Of a DNA stretch of 64,000 bases, positions 41,001 to 49,755 are shown one piece after another; the stretch's first letter is position 1, and each line of letters opens with the position of its first letter. A program made the translations under genes and the position numbers. The stretch is taken from NCBI RefSeq assembly GCF_900496965.1, contig NZ_UFQB01000029.1:1-64000 (forward strand). Reading direction: 5' to 3'. Under the pieces are notes generated by a model. The model ran no database searches. It was not told the DNA's origin and was given only the letters and a program-made list of their open reading frames with translations. The stretch is from Achromobacter agilis (lineage in GTDB: Bacteria; Pseudomonadota; Gammaproteobacteria; Burkholderiales; Burkholderiaceae_B).

Positions 41001-41939
41001 TTGCGCGGCCTGGGCATGGCGGCGGTCGCCGCCGGCCTGTCCGCGTGCGCGCCGCCCTGGTCGGTGCAGAGCACGTTCTGGCAGCTGTGGCCCAGCCACC
41101 TCGCGCTCTCTGCGCAGGCGTGGCGCGAACGCATCGCCGCCATGCACGGGCTGGGATTCCGCGAAATCATCATCCAATGGGTGGGGGCCAGCGGCGGACC
41201 CGAACCGTGGCAGCTGCCGGCATCCACGCTGGCGCTGATTTTCGACGAAGCGGAGCGCCTGGGCATGGGGCTGCAGTTGGGCCTGCCCTACGACGAGCGC
41301 TGGTGGCGTCAGCTGGGCGATTCCGATGACGCCGCGCTGGCCGCCTTCCTGCAGGCCGCGCAGTCGGCCGCGCTCGGCTATGCCCAATCCTCGAACTGGC
41401 CGCAGCGCCCGGCATTCCGCGGCTGGTACATCCCCTACGAGATCGAGCAGCACAGCTGGGCCGCGCCGCAACGGCGCGAGCTCCTGCAGGCATGGCTGGG
41501 CGGTCTTGCCGGCCCGCTCGCCGCGCAGGCGGGCGCTGCGCCCGCGATATCCACCTACCACAGCAAGCTGCCGGGCCCGTTGGCCCTGGACGAACTGTGG
41601 AGCGGCCTGCTGGACGCCGTGCCGCTGCGGCTCATGATCCAGGATGGCGTGGGCGTAGCGGGGATGGTCGCCTATGACGCGCTCGCTCCCCTGCATCGCA
41701 TGCTGCTCGCGCGGCGCGCGCCGTTCGACCTGATCGTCGAATTGTTCGAGGAACTGCCGTCGGCGCGGCAGGACGGCACCACCTTCCGCGCCCGCTCGGC
41801 CGACGGCGAGCGGATACGCAGGCAGCTGCGTATCGCCCGGCACTATCGCGCGCGACGCGTCGTCGCCTTCGCGGCGGATCCCTGGCTGATCGGGCCCACA
41901 CCCGAAGCCGAGCGGCTCAGGCGGGAATGGCCGCTCTAG
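41001..41939 (+). CDS. DUF4434-like lipoprotein, probable TIM-barrel glycosidase fold
   Basis: About 312 residues. The N terminus reads RRRLLRGLGMAAVAAGLSAC in the open frame, a Tat-like or lipoprotein signal whose Cys is in LSACAPP. The only nearby start codons are TTG at 41001 and ATG at 41016; neither includes the twin Arg. I took TTG because ATG would leave almost no signal. DUF4434 proteins have TIM-barrel architecture resembling glycoside hydrolases; here FREIIIQWVG, YIPYEIEQHSW and LIVELFEEL look like strand ends with acidic residues. It is convergent with nfrA (18 bases), so it may act on the same polysaccharide. Start and role are uncertain. Confidence 0.72.
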   Translation: MRGLGMAAVAAGLSACAPPWSVQSTFWQLWPSHLALSAQAWRERIAAMHGLGFREIIIQWVGASGGPEPWQLPASTLALIFDEAERLGMGLQLGLPYDERWWRQLGDSDDAALAAFLQAAQSAALGYAQSSNWPQRPAFRGWYIPYEIEQHSWAAPQRRELLQAWLGGLAGPLAAQAGAAPAISTYHSKLPGPLALDELWSGLLDAVPLRLMIQDGVGVAGMVAYDALAPLHRMLLARRAPFDLIVELFEELPSARQDGTTFRARSADGERIRRQLRIARHYRARRVVAFAADPWLIGPTPEAERLRREWPL

Positions 41940-41957
41940 CGGACGGCTGCGGCCGCG

Positions 41958-44276
41958 TCAGTACGACAGCGTCATGTTCATGAACCAGCCTTTCGCGCGG
42001 TCGGTCGCGCCGCCGCCGATGCTGGTCCGGTATTGCACGCCCAGGTCCAGGTAGGAGCGCGGCGCGTTGTAGTGGTCTTCGCGGAACCAGTAGCGCACAT
42101 TGAAACCGGGGCCCACGCCCAGCGACCAGGAACTGTCGTGGCTCGAGAGCACGACGGACTGGTTGCCGTAGACGGGCAGGTCGTTCAGCTTGGCCACGTC
42201 CTTCTGCCACAGCCAGTCGGCGCCGACGACCGCGTAGGGGAACAGGACCAGCTTGTCGCTGATGCTGGTTGCGCGGAAACTGCGCCCCACGCGCAGTTCA
42301 CCGGACAGGAAGGCCTGGTCGCGCTTGAGGCGGCCTGAGGCGCTGCCCAGCTCCTGTTGGCGGTTGCCCTTGGCGTCTACCGAGTAAGCGGTATAGCGGG
42401 CGCTGTTGTCGTCCCAGGCATAGCCGGCCTGCGCATAGCCTTCGATGGTGAGCCAGCTGGGCACGTCCACGCGCAGTTCGCGGCCCTGGTAGTAGCCATA
42501 GGTGACATAGGTCATCCACCCGCCCGCATTGCCGTTGAGCTTGTACCGCGCCACGGCGCTCTGGTCCTGCAGGTTCGGATAGGCGTTGTGGAAGGCTTGC
42601 TGCGCGTTGCATTGCACCGCGCTGGATTCGGGGTAGGCATAGCCTTGGCGGGTGCCGGACCCCAGGTAGAAGCGGCGCTCGATGCCGAAGGTCACGCCCG
42701 TGTCGGCCAGCAGGTAGCGCAGGCCCAGCGCGCCGATCGTGCTCGGGATGCCCGAGGCCGTGCGGTTGTTGCGGAACCGTTCCTCGTCGTCGCGCTCGTT
42801 GGGCGTGCTCAGCCCGGTGCAGGGATCCACGTTTTTGCGCGACTCATACGTGCTGCCGCTGTCGTGCAGCGTGTTCGAGCTGCGCGCATAGGCTTCGAGC
42901 ATGCCCCAGCGGTTGTTCAGGGCCGGCGGACGCCAGAAGATTTCCGCGGTGCTGAACACCACGTCCCCGGGTGTATTGATGGCGGCGCCGCCCAGGCTGG
43001 AGCTGGCCGGGCGCGCACCCCGGTACGACGCCGAAAAAGAGCCGCCCCATTCCCGGGACAGATTGGCGATGGCGCTGCGCGTGTTGTAGCGTTCCAGCGG
43101 GCTCAGGCCCAGCTGGCCGGCGTCGTCCTGGTCGATCGCCTGCTTGAGCGAGGCGGTGGCGGCGCGGTTGTCGCCCATCGCCGATTGCGCGTAGGCCTGG
43201 TCCAGGATGAGGCGCGGCGGCGCCTGGCCGGTCGCGCGCGCGGCGGCGAAATCGGCCGCCGCCTCGTCGGGCCGGCCCAGGCGCTGGCGCACGTAGCCGC
43301 GCTGCGTCAGCAACGGCGCCGATCCCGGCTGGCGGGCGATTTCGCCGTTCAGCCGGGTTTCTGCTTCGGCCGCCTGGGATCGATTGCCCGCGGCCAGCGT
43401 GGTCGTCAGCAGATGGGCGTAGTCGTCGTTGCCCGGCGCCTGCGCCGCGGCCTGGCGGGCCAGCGCGATCGCCTCCTGATAATCGCCTTTCCCATAGGCG
43501 GCGTAGGCGCCGGCGGCGGCCTCGCTGCCCGCGGCGGGGGCGGCTGCCGTCTGGCTCGCGGTGATCTGCAGCTGGAAGGCCTGCTGCCGGGAGCGCAGGG
43601 CGGCCTTGTTGGGAGCCCCCAGCGCCAGCGCGCTGTCCACCGCACGGCTGGCCGCTGCGTATTGCTGCTGCGCGGCCAGCGATTCGACCCACAGCAGCGC
43701 CCAGTCGCCTTGCGCTGGCGTGGCGCGGAAGGCGCGTTCGGCTCCGGCGGCGGCCGCCGCGTAATCGTGGCGGGCGTAGTCCGCGTAGGCGCGGGCAGCC
43801 ACCGGATAGGCCCGCTGATATGCGGTTTTCGGCGCCGGCTTCGGCGCGGGCTTTGGGGCCGGCTGCTGCGTGGGCGGCGTCTGCACGGCCGCGGGCGGAG
43901 GGGCGGCAGCCGTGGCCGGCGGGCGCCGCAGGTTGGCCAGCGCCTGGCGCAGTTCGGGCGTGCCCAGCCCATCGGCGATCGCCGTGTCCGCCGCGCGCGC
44001 CGCCTCCTGGCGCTTGCCCTGTTTTTCCAGGGAATACACCAGCAGCAGCCGCAGCCGAGCCACGTCGGGCCGCAGCCGGATGGCGTTCTCGGCCATGACC
44101 TGCGCCGTTTCGTAATGTCCGGCGTCGTATTGCTTGTAGGCCTGGTCGGCGAGCTGGTAGGCATCGCCTTCGAGCGGCCGTTCCGCGGCCGCTTGTGGCT
44201 GTGCGGTCGCCTCGGGCGCCGCTGCCGCGCACGTCAGCAGGGCGGCGAGCGCCAGCGAGCGGGAAAGGGGAGTCAT
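41958..44276 (-). CDS. nfrA: NfrA-like outer membrane protein
   Basis: 772 residues. Signal peptide ends PEATAQ. A long TPR-rich, Ala/Gln-rich region (residues ~35-400; LADQAYKQYDAGHYETAQ, YGKGDYQEAIALARQAAAQ) with a proline/lysine hinge PAPKPAPKPAPK is followed by the NfrA C-terminal beta-barrel domain, ending in MTLSY (terminal aromatic). In E. coli NfrA is the outer membrane protein needed by phage N4 and for export of the NGR polysaccharide. It overlaps nfrB by four bases (ATGA). Shorter than E. coli NfrA, with fewer repeats. Confidence 0.88.
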   Translation of the reverse strand: MTPLSRSLALAALLTCAAAAPEATAQPQAAAERPLEGDAYQLADQAYKQYDAGHYETAQVMAENAIRLRPDVARLRLLLVYSLEKQGKRQEAARAADTAIADGLGTPELRQALANLRRPPATAAAPPPAAVQTPPTQQPAPKPAPKPAPKTAYQRAYPVAARAYADYARHDYAAAAAGAERAFRATPAQGDWALLWVESLAAQQQYAAASRAVDSALALGAPNKAALRSRQQAFQLQITASQTAAAPAAGSEAAAGAYAAYGKGDYQEAIALARQAAAQAPGNDDYAHLLTTTLAAGNRSQAAEAETRLNGEIARQPGSAPLLTQRGYVRQRLGRPDEAAADFAAARATGQAPPRLILDQAYAQSAMGDNRAATASLKQAIDQDDAGQLGLSPLERYNTRSAIANLSREWGGSFSASYRGARPASSSLGGAAINTPGDVVFSTAEIFWRPPALNNRWGMLEAYARSSNTLHDSGSTYESRKNVDPCTGLSTPNERDDEERFRNNRTASGIPSTIGALGLRYLLADTGVTFGIERRFYLGSGTRQGYAYPESSAVQCNAQQAFHNAYPNLQDQSAVARYKLNGNAGGWMTYVTYGYYQGRELRVDVPSWLTIEGYAQAGYAWDDNSARYTAYSVDAKGNRQQELGSASGRLKRDQAFLSGELRVGRSFRATSISDKLVLFPYAVVGADWLWQKDVAKLNDLPVYGNQSVVLSSHDSSWSLGVGPGFNVRYWFREDHYNAPRSYLDLGVQYRTSIGGGATDRAKGWFMNMTLSY

Positions 44277-45976
44277 GGAGGGGAGGGCCTGTGCGGTAGC
44301 GGGTCCGTGGGCGGCGCTGCCTGCGCCGGCGCGCCTTGTTGAAACGAGAGGGCTTCGCGCAGCGTGTTTTCGTCGAGCCAGCCCTGCTCCATGAGGATTT
44401 CGCCCAGCGGCCGCTTCTCGCGCGCCTGGATCTCGAGTGCCCGCTCCAGCATGCCGTGGTCGATCGCCTGCCAGGACAGCAGCAGGTCGCCCAGGCGCTG
44501 GCGCTGCTGCGTCAGCTGATCCGTGGACGGGAAATCATGCATGGTTTTGTCCCAGGCCAGGCGCTTGCCCGTGATCAGATGGCCGATGAATAGCCGCCAG
44601 GCCCGCGCCGCCGCCATGGCATTGATGAAGTTGCCCACGATCATCCGCGGCATGGACAGCAGCGCGTGCTCCCAGCCGTACATGCGGTTGACGAAGTACG
44701 CGCGCTGCGCCACGCGCAGCAGCAGCGCCACGGCATTGACCCACATCAGCGTCACCAGCCAGCCGCCTGGCCGGAAGTACGACGGGTAATACACCGTCCA
44801 CCAGCCGAAGCGGTCGGCCAGGTAGAAGACGAAGAAGTTGGCCAGCAGCACATAGGCCAGGATCGCGATGAACGACGTGACCAGTCCCTTGCGGTCGCGA
44901 AACAGCAGGTACTTGGTCGCCAGCGAACCCGTCCATCCCACTTGCTGCCAGCCCTGCAGGCCGATGCCCAGGGTCCAGCGCGCCTTTTGCCGGTAGGCAG
45001 TGCGGAAGGTGTTGGGGAAGTACTCGCGCACGCCCAGCGGCATGGCCACGGTCGAGATCTTTTCCGGTCCGGCGCCGAACCAGGACCGGCGGCGGGTGAC
45101 GTATTCCACCTGGAATTTTCCGAAGATCTGGCGCATGCCTCGCTGGGCCAGGCGGGCGCCGATGTCGTAGTCTTCGGTCAGGGTGTCCGTGTTGAAAGGC
45201 TGGTTGTCGGTTTCCGCCGCCAGCTCGGTCAGCGCCCGGCGCGAGAAGCAGGTGCCCACGCCGGCCGACGGCACCATCTTCGACAGGCTTTCGCGCACCA
45301 CCAGGTCCTTGGTGTGCCATTCCGCGAATTCGTCCATGTAGGTGCCGGCGACCAGTTCGTACCAATGCCGCTCGAGCGACGTCACGGGCAGCTGGATGAA
45401 ATCGATGCGCGGCAGCAGGTAGTTGTAGTACTTCAGCTCCAGCGGGTGCAGCACGTCTTCGCTGTCGTGCAGGATCACGCCCGCGAAGGGCACCGACTGC
45501 CGGGTGTCTTGCGCGAAGATGGCCTGCACGATCCAGTTCAGGCAGTCCGCCTTGCAGGTCGGGCCGTCATGCGGGACCTCCACGCGTATCAGCTGGCGGT
45601 AGCGCCGCCGCATCCGCTCGACCTCCCGGATCGTGCGTTCGTCGTTCTGGTAAGTGCCGGCGAAGATCATGTAATTCTTGTATTCCAGCGTCGACACCAT
45701 GGTCTCGAGCATCGACGCGATCACGTCGTACTCCAGCCATGCCGGCACCATGATCGCCAGCGGCTGCTCCGGTTTTGCGCGCAGTTGCTCGGCCGTCAGC
45801 GGAGCGTAGCGGCGCTTGACCGTGAGCGACCGGCGCAATTGGCGGAACCAGTACCAGCCGTCGATGAACAGATCGTCCAGGCTCGACAGCAGGATGATCA
45901 CGCCCACGACCGCGGTCACGATCTCCAGGCCGTGGTAGTAGTCGGCGACGAGGTAGGGCCAATAGAGCGAGGACAT
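44273..45976 (-). CDS. nfrB: NfrB c-di-GMP-activated glycosyltransferase
   Basis: 567-residue inner membrane GT2 polymerase. N-terminal helix at residues 17-35; GT-2 catalytic motifs DSED at 171-174, TEDYD at 267-271 and QKARW at 330-334; two further helices near 365-387 and 407-425. The C terminus has two MshEN-type repeats (494-517 and 523-546; RLGDLLLSWQ and PLGEILMEQG), the c-di-GMP-binding module known in NfrB and MshE. E. coli NfrB polymerises ManNAc made by WecB. Located just downstream of the bcsB-like gene (18 bases) and overlapping nfrA. Confidence 0.9.
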   Translation of the reverse strand: MSSLYWPYLVADYYHGLEIVTAVVGVIILLSSLDDLFIDGWYWFRQLRRSLTVKRRYAPLTAEQLRAKPEQPLAIMVPAWLEYDVIASMLETMVSTLEYKNYMIFAGTYQNDERTIREVERMRRRYRQLIRVEVPHDGPTCKADCLNWIVQAIFAQDTRQSVPFAGVILHDSEDVLHPLELKYYNYLLPRIDFIQLPVTSLERHWYELVAGTYMDEFAEWHTKDLVVRESLSKMVPSAGVGTCFSRRALTELAAETDNQPFNTDTLTEDYDIGARLAQRGMRQIFGKFQVEYVTRRRSWFGAGPEKISTVAMPLGVREYFPNTFRTAYRQKARWTLGIGLQGWQQVGWTGSLATKYLLFRDRKGLVTSFIAILAYVLLANFFVFYLADRFGWWTVYYPSYFRPGGWLVTLMWVNAVALLLRVAQRAYFVNRMYGWEHALLSMPRMIVGNFINAMAAARAWRLFIGHLITGKRLAWDKTMHDFPSTDQLTQQRQRLGDLLLSWQAIDHGMLERALEIQAREKRPLGEILMEQGWLDENTLREALSFQQGAPAQAAPPTDPLPHRPSPP

Positions 45977-45994
45977 GGCGCCGGCGCCTCCGGG

Positions 45995-48208
45995 TTACTT
46001 GGTTTCCTTGTTGTTCTTGCGATTGACCCGCAGGGCCACGATTAGGATCAGAAGCAGCACCAGCAGCCCGATGCTGAGCGCGGGCACGCTCCACGAGAGA
46101 TAGCGGCGCCATTCGAAAAAGGCGCTTTCGCCCGCGCCGGGCGGATGGCTGGCGCCCGGATTGGCGCTGTCGATCCACGCCAGCGGTCCGGCCGCGCCGA
46201 TGATGGCGACGTTGCCGCGGTTCAGCACGAAGGGCGCGTCCAGCACGCCGGGCTGCTGGCCCAGCGCACGCCACAGCACGCCGCTCTGGCCGCCCGCGCT
46301 GACGACCTCGGCCGTGCTCAGGTTGTCCAGGCCGGAGATATCCAGCCAGGGCGTGTCCTTGCCATCCACCGTCAATTGCTTGCGGTCCGTCACCTTGACC
46401 GCGGGCTTGGCGCCGTCCAGCGCCACTTCCATCGCCAGGAAAGGCCGGCCCGGCTTGGCCGCCTGCCCGGCTGGCGCGAGGGACAGGGTGGCGCGGGTGG
46501 CCGACAGGCCGCTGGCAGAGGCAATGCCGATGACCCGCTTGAGGTTGCCGGGGGCGTCGGCCAGGTAGCTGTCGGGAACGATCAGCTGGGGGGTGCCGGC
46601 CAGCAGCGGCAGCAGCCCGACGAAGGTGCCGTCGGGCTGCGCCGTGCCGGGCTTCACATAGCTGGTCGGCAGCACGTTCACCGGGTAGCCCTGCGGAATC
46701 TCGTTGCAGTCCACGGATACCGGCTGGCGCTGGAACGTAACACGCACCGCGTTGGTGACGCCCAGCGCATAGCCGGGCACGCGCGCCGTCAGGCGCTCGG
46801 GCCTGCCCGTCGCGTCCATCTGCCTGGCGGCCAGCAGGATGCCGTTCCAGAACACCGAGGCGACGGGGCGGGTGCTAGAGGCGCCGGGCGCGGCGGCCAG
46901 GTCCATCACCAGCTCGTCGGGCATGCTGCCGTCGGCGGAAACGGCGGCCAAGGGAAAGGTGATGTTCCAGTCGCCGCGGGCCACCACGTCGAAGCTGGAA
47001 GGCGAGCCGCCCAGCGTCGTCAGCCGCAGGCCGCCGTCCCCCGAGGCTTGCGGCGGCGTCGCCGCCTGGACCTGCACCTGGCGGGTCACGAGGATGCGGC
47101 GCCAGGCCGAGTCGAATGCGCCGGCGCCCTGGGCGCCGGCATCGGCGGCCACCGCGATCACGGCTTGGCGGCCCAGCGGCAGCACGCGGATCTCCTTCGG
47201 CTGCAGGTCCTGGCCGGCCAGCGGCATGCGCCGGCCGCGCCATGCCTTGAACGCGTCCGCGGCGTCGGCATCCGACGCCAGCTGCGCCTGCAAGGCGTCC
47301 AGCGCTTCGTTGTAGCGGGCGCGCAGGCTGGCGTCCGCGATCACCACGTCGCCGCTGACGGCGGGGGCGCCCATGACGAGCAGCGCACCGATCTCGGCGG
47401 GATTGGCGAGCTTGTGCCGTTCGTTGCCGGCCACCGCGGCGAATGCGGGAATCTGCCCCAGCCCGTTCGGAACCTGCAGGCCGCGTGTGTCGACCTCGTC
47501 GCCCACGGCCGGGAAGCCCTGGACCGCCACGTGCTTGCCGCTGCGCTCCATGGCCACGCCCATGCGCCAGGCGCTGTCGAAGGCCTGTTGATCGAGTTTG
47601 CCGCCCGACACCATCAGCACCGGCTTGCCTGGCAGCATGCTCCAGGCGTCGTCCAGGCTGCCGATTGCCGAGGCGTCGTAGCGGTAGCTCAGGTGCGTCC
47701 GCGGTGAAATGGTCAGCGCGTTGGCGGTGGCGCGGTTGCTCTCGCATCGGCGCAGCGCAATCTCCGATTGCCAGTCCACGCCCAGCCGCAGGAAGCCGGT
47801 TTCGCGGTTGCGGCGTTCCACGTTCAGGCTGCGCGTGGCGGAGCCTTCGCCGTCGGCGATGCGCTGGGCCGCCTGAGGCACGCCATCCACCCACAGCACC
47901 ATGCTGGTCCGGCCCGGCTCGCCCTTGGTATAGCGGGCGTCGAAGTCGAGCGCGGCGTCCGAGATCGGCACGCCGCGCGGTACGGGCAGGTAGAACTCCT
48001 GGCGCGCGTCGCTGTTGCTCAACACCACGGGCTCCCGGATGCCCAGGTCTTCCAGGCTGACGTCTCGCGAGACCCAATCGTCGCTCTGCAAGCGCCGCAA
48101 GGCATCGCCTGCGGGGCTGGCCAATGCGCCCAGCGGAAGCAGTAGCCCGGCGGCCGTCAAGGCGCGGCAGAGAGTGCGGGCAACGGGAGAGTGCGGGGAG
48201 TGGGACAT
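45995..48208 (-). CDS. BcsB-like periplasmic polysaccharide synthase subunit
   Basis: 737 residues with signal peptide (PLGALA) and a single C-terminal membrane helix (LSWSVPALSIGLLVLLLILIVAL in position 705-727) followed by RVNRKNNKETK. This is the topology of BcsB, the periplasmic partner that guides cellulose out of BcsA. Repeated carbohydrate-binding-like parts such as LDFDARYTKGEPGRTSMVLWVDGV and WNGILLAARQM alternate with flavodoxin-like regions. In this locus the polymerase is NfrB rather than BcsA. It lies 36 bases after wecB and 18 before nfrB. I infer that it takes over the growing NfrB product. Confidence 0.82.
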   Translation of the reverse strand: MSHSPHSPVARTLCRALTAAGLLLPLGALASPAGDALRRLQSDDWVSRDVSLEDLGIREPVVLSNSDARQEFYLPVPRGVPISDAALDFDARYTKGEPGRTSMVLWVDGVPQAAQRIADGEGSATRSLNVERRNRETGFLRLGVDWQSEIALRRCESNRATANALTISPRTHLSYRYDASAIGSLDDAWSMLPGKPVLMVSGGKLDQQAFDSAWRMGVAMERSGKHVAVQGFPAVGDEVDTRGLQVPNGLGQIPAFAAVAGNERHKLANPAEIGALLVMGAPAVSGDVVIADASLRARYNEALDALQAQLASDADAADAFKAWRGRRMPLAGQDLQPKEIRVLPLGRQAVIAVAADAGAQGAGAFDSAWRRILVTRQVQVQAATPPQASGDGGLRLTTLGGSPSSFDVVARGDWNITFPLAAVSADGSMPDELVMDLAAAPGASSTRPVASVFWNGILLAARQMDATGRPERLTARVPGYALGVTNAVRVTFQRQPVSVDCNEIPQGYPVNVLPTSYVKPGTAQPDGTFVGLLPLLAGTPQLIVPDSYLADAPGNLKRVIGIASASGLSATRATLSLAPAGQAAKPGRPFLAMEVALDGAKPAVKVTDRKQLTVDGKDTPWLDISGLDNLSTAEVVSAGGQSGVLWRALGQQPGVLDAPFVLNRGNVAIIGAAGPLAWIDSANPGASHPPGAGESAFFEWRRYLSWSVPALSIGLLVLLLILIVALRVNRKNNKETK

Positions 48209-48244
48209 GAATGCTCCGGGCTGGGGATGCGTCTCGGGGGCGGG

Positions 48245-49399
48245 CTAGCGTGCGGCTGCGGATCCGTAGGGATCGAATTCGGATACGGAGCGGCCGCAGA
48301 GCGCATCGACGATGCGCTGGCTGGCCTGGCCGTCGCCATAGGGATTGATGCGCCGCGAGAACGCCGCGTGGAGATCCGGGCTGTCCAGCAGCCGGTTCAC
48401 TTCGGCGAGGATGCGTTCCGTGTCGGTGCCGACCAGCGCCACCGTGCCGGCGCGCACGGCCTCCGGGCGTTCGGTGACATCGCGCATCACCAGCACCGGC
48501 TTGCCCAGGTAGGGCGCCTCTTCCTGCACGCCGCCGGAATCCGTCAGGATCAGATAGGCGCGCTGCATGAACCACACGAAATCCAGGTAGTCCAGGGGAT
48601 CGATCAAGTGGACGTGCGACAGGCCGGCCAACTCTTTCATTACTACGTTGCGCACCTGCGGATTCAGGTGGACGGGATAGACGATCTGCAGGTCTTCGCG
48701 TCTCGCCAGCCCTGCCAGCGCCGCGCAGATGTTCCTGAAGCCCTCGCCGAAACTCTCGCGCCGGTGTCCGGTCACGAGCAGCAGGCGGCGAGACGGATCG
48801 AGCCAGCCGTAGCGGGCGGCAAGTTCCCGCGCGAGCGGGCCGTCGGATGCCAGCTTGGCGCAGGTCGTGGCCAGCGCGTCGATGACGGTGTTGCCGGTCA
48901 CGGTGATGTGCCCCGCCAGGTTCTCGCGCAACAGATTGCCCCGCGATTCGGCGGTGGGCGCGAACAGCCAGTCGCCCACCGCGTCGACCACGCGCCGGTT
49001 CATTTCTTCCGGGAAGGGCATTGCCAGGTTGCCGGTCCGCAGGCCCGCTTCGACGTGGCCGATGCGCGCGCGGCGGTGGAAAGAGGCCAGCGCGCACGCG
49101 GAGGCGGTGCTGGTGTCGCCATGAACGAGCACGCAATCGGGGCGTTCCGCCTCCAGTACGCCATCCACGCGGCTGATCAGGCGGGCGTACAGGCCGTTGA
49201 GCGTCTGGTTGGGAACCATGATGTCCAGGTCGTGCTGCGCCTGCAGATCGAACAGGGCCAGCACCTGGTCCAGCATTTCGCGATGCTGCCCCGTCACGCA
49301 GACGACACTCTGGATCTGGGGTTCGCGTTGCAACGCCGAGACCAAAGGCGCCATCTTGATCGCCTCGGGACGCGTGCCGAATATGGAAAGGACTTTCAT
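48245..49399 (-). CDS. wecB: UDP-N-acetylglucosamine 2-epimerase (non-hydrolysing)
   Basis: 384 residues. Converts UDP-GlcNAc to UDP-ManNAc. Motifs: GTRPEAIKM near the N terminus, VHGDTSTA, HVEAGLRTGN, PEEMNRR, TGHRRESFG and DSGGVQEEAPYLGKPVLVMRD. It is first in the wecB-bcsB-nfrB-nfrA unit, so its UDP-ManNAc most likely feeds NfrB. No other enterobacterial common antigen genes are in the window. Confidence 0.93.
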   Translation of the reverse strand: MKVLSIFGTRPEAIKMAPLVSALQREPQIQSVVCVTGQHREMLDQVLALFDLQAQHDLDIMVPNQTLNGLYARLISRVDGVLEAERPDCVLVHGDTSTASACALASFHRRARIGHVEAGLRTGNLAMPFPEEMNRRVVDAVGDWLFAPTAESRGNLLRENLAGHITVTGNTVIDALATTCAKLASDGPLARELAARYGWLDPSRRLLLVTGHRRESFGEGFRNICAALAGLARREDLQIVYPVHLNPQVRNVVMKELAGLSHVHLIDPLDYLDFVWFMQRAYLILTDSGGVQEEAPYLGKPVLVMRDVTERPEAVRAGTVALVGTDTERILAEVNRLLDSPDLHAAFSRRINPYGDGQASQRIVDALCGRSVSEFDPYGSAAAR

Positions 49400-49755
49400 C
49401 GCAAGAGCGGCCCTCCAATGCCGGTGGCATTTACTTGCGTTGATTATGGATTGAAATCATTCGTAATATGTGACGGATTATTTCCATGGAAAAAGGGCGT
49501 CGGGAAATATGCGGTCACGAAGCCTGCCGGCCGAAAGATGGCGCGGCAAGCGTGGCGCGGGGGAGCACGGCGAGGCGCAGCCAGTGGAAAAGCGGGGCGC
49601 GGGCGCCACTTCCGGACAACCTGTCGTTACGTTGTCGAGCGCGGCGCGCTGTCGTCCGCCCGCAACAGGGGAGGCCGCATTCACGGGGCTGCCTGAAGAA
49701 CCGCACGATGCGGGCCTGGGCCGGCGCGACCCGTCCGGGCTTGTCGTCGGCGGCC
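49400..49755. other. 356-base regulatory region upstream of wecB
   Basis: No credible gene. The stretch 49430-49490 is clearly more AT-rich than its surroundings and probably holds the minus-strand promoter of wecB-bcsB-nfrB-nfrA; CATAAT (49443-49448 read on minus) could be the -10. Short open frames here lack ribosome sites and family features. Confidence 0.5.

Noticed and set aside
44666..47707. Plus-strand open frames opposite nfrB and the bcsB-like gene
   Set aside because: Shadows of well-supported genes.
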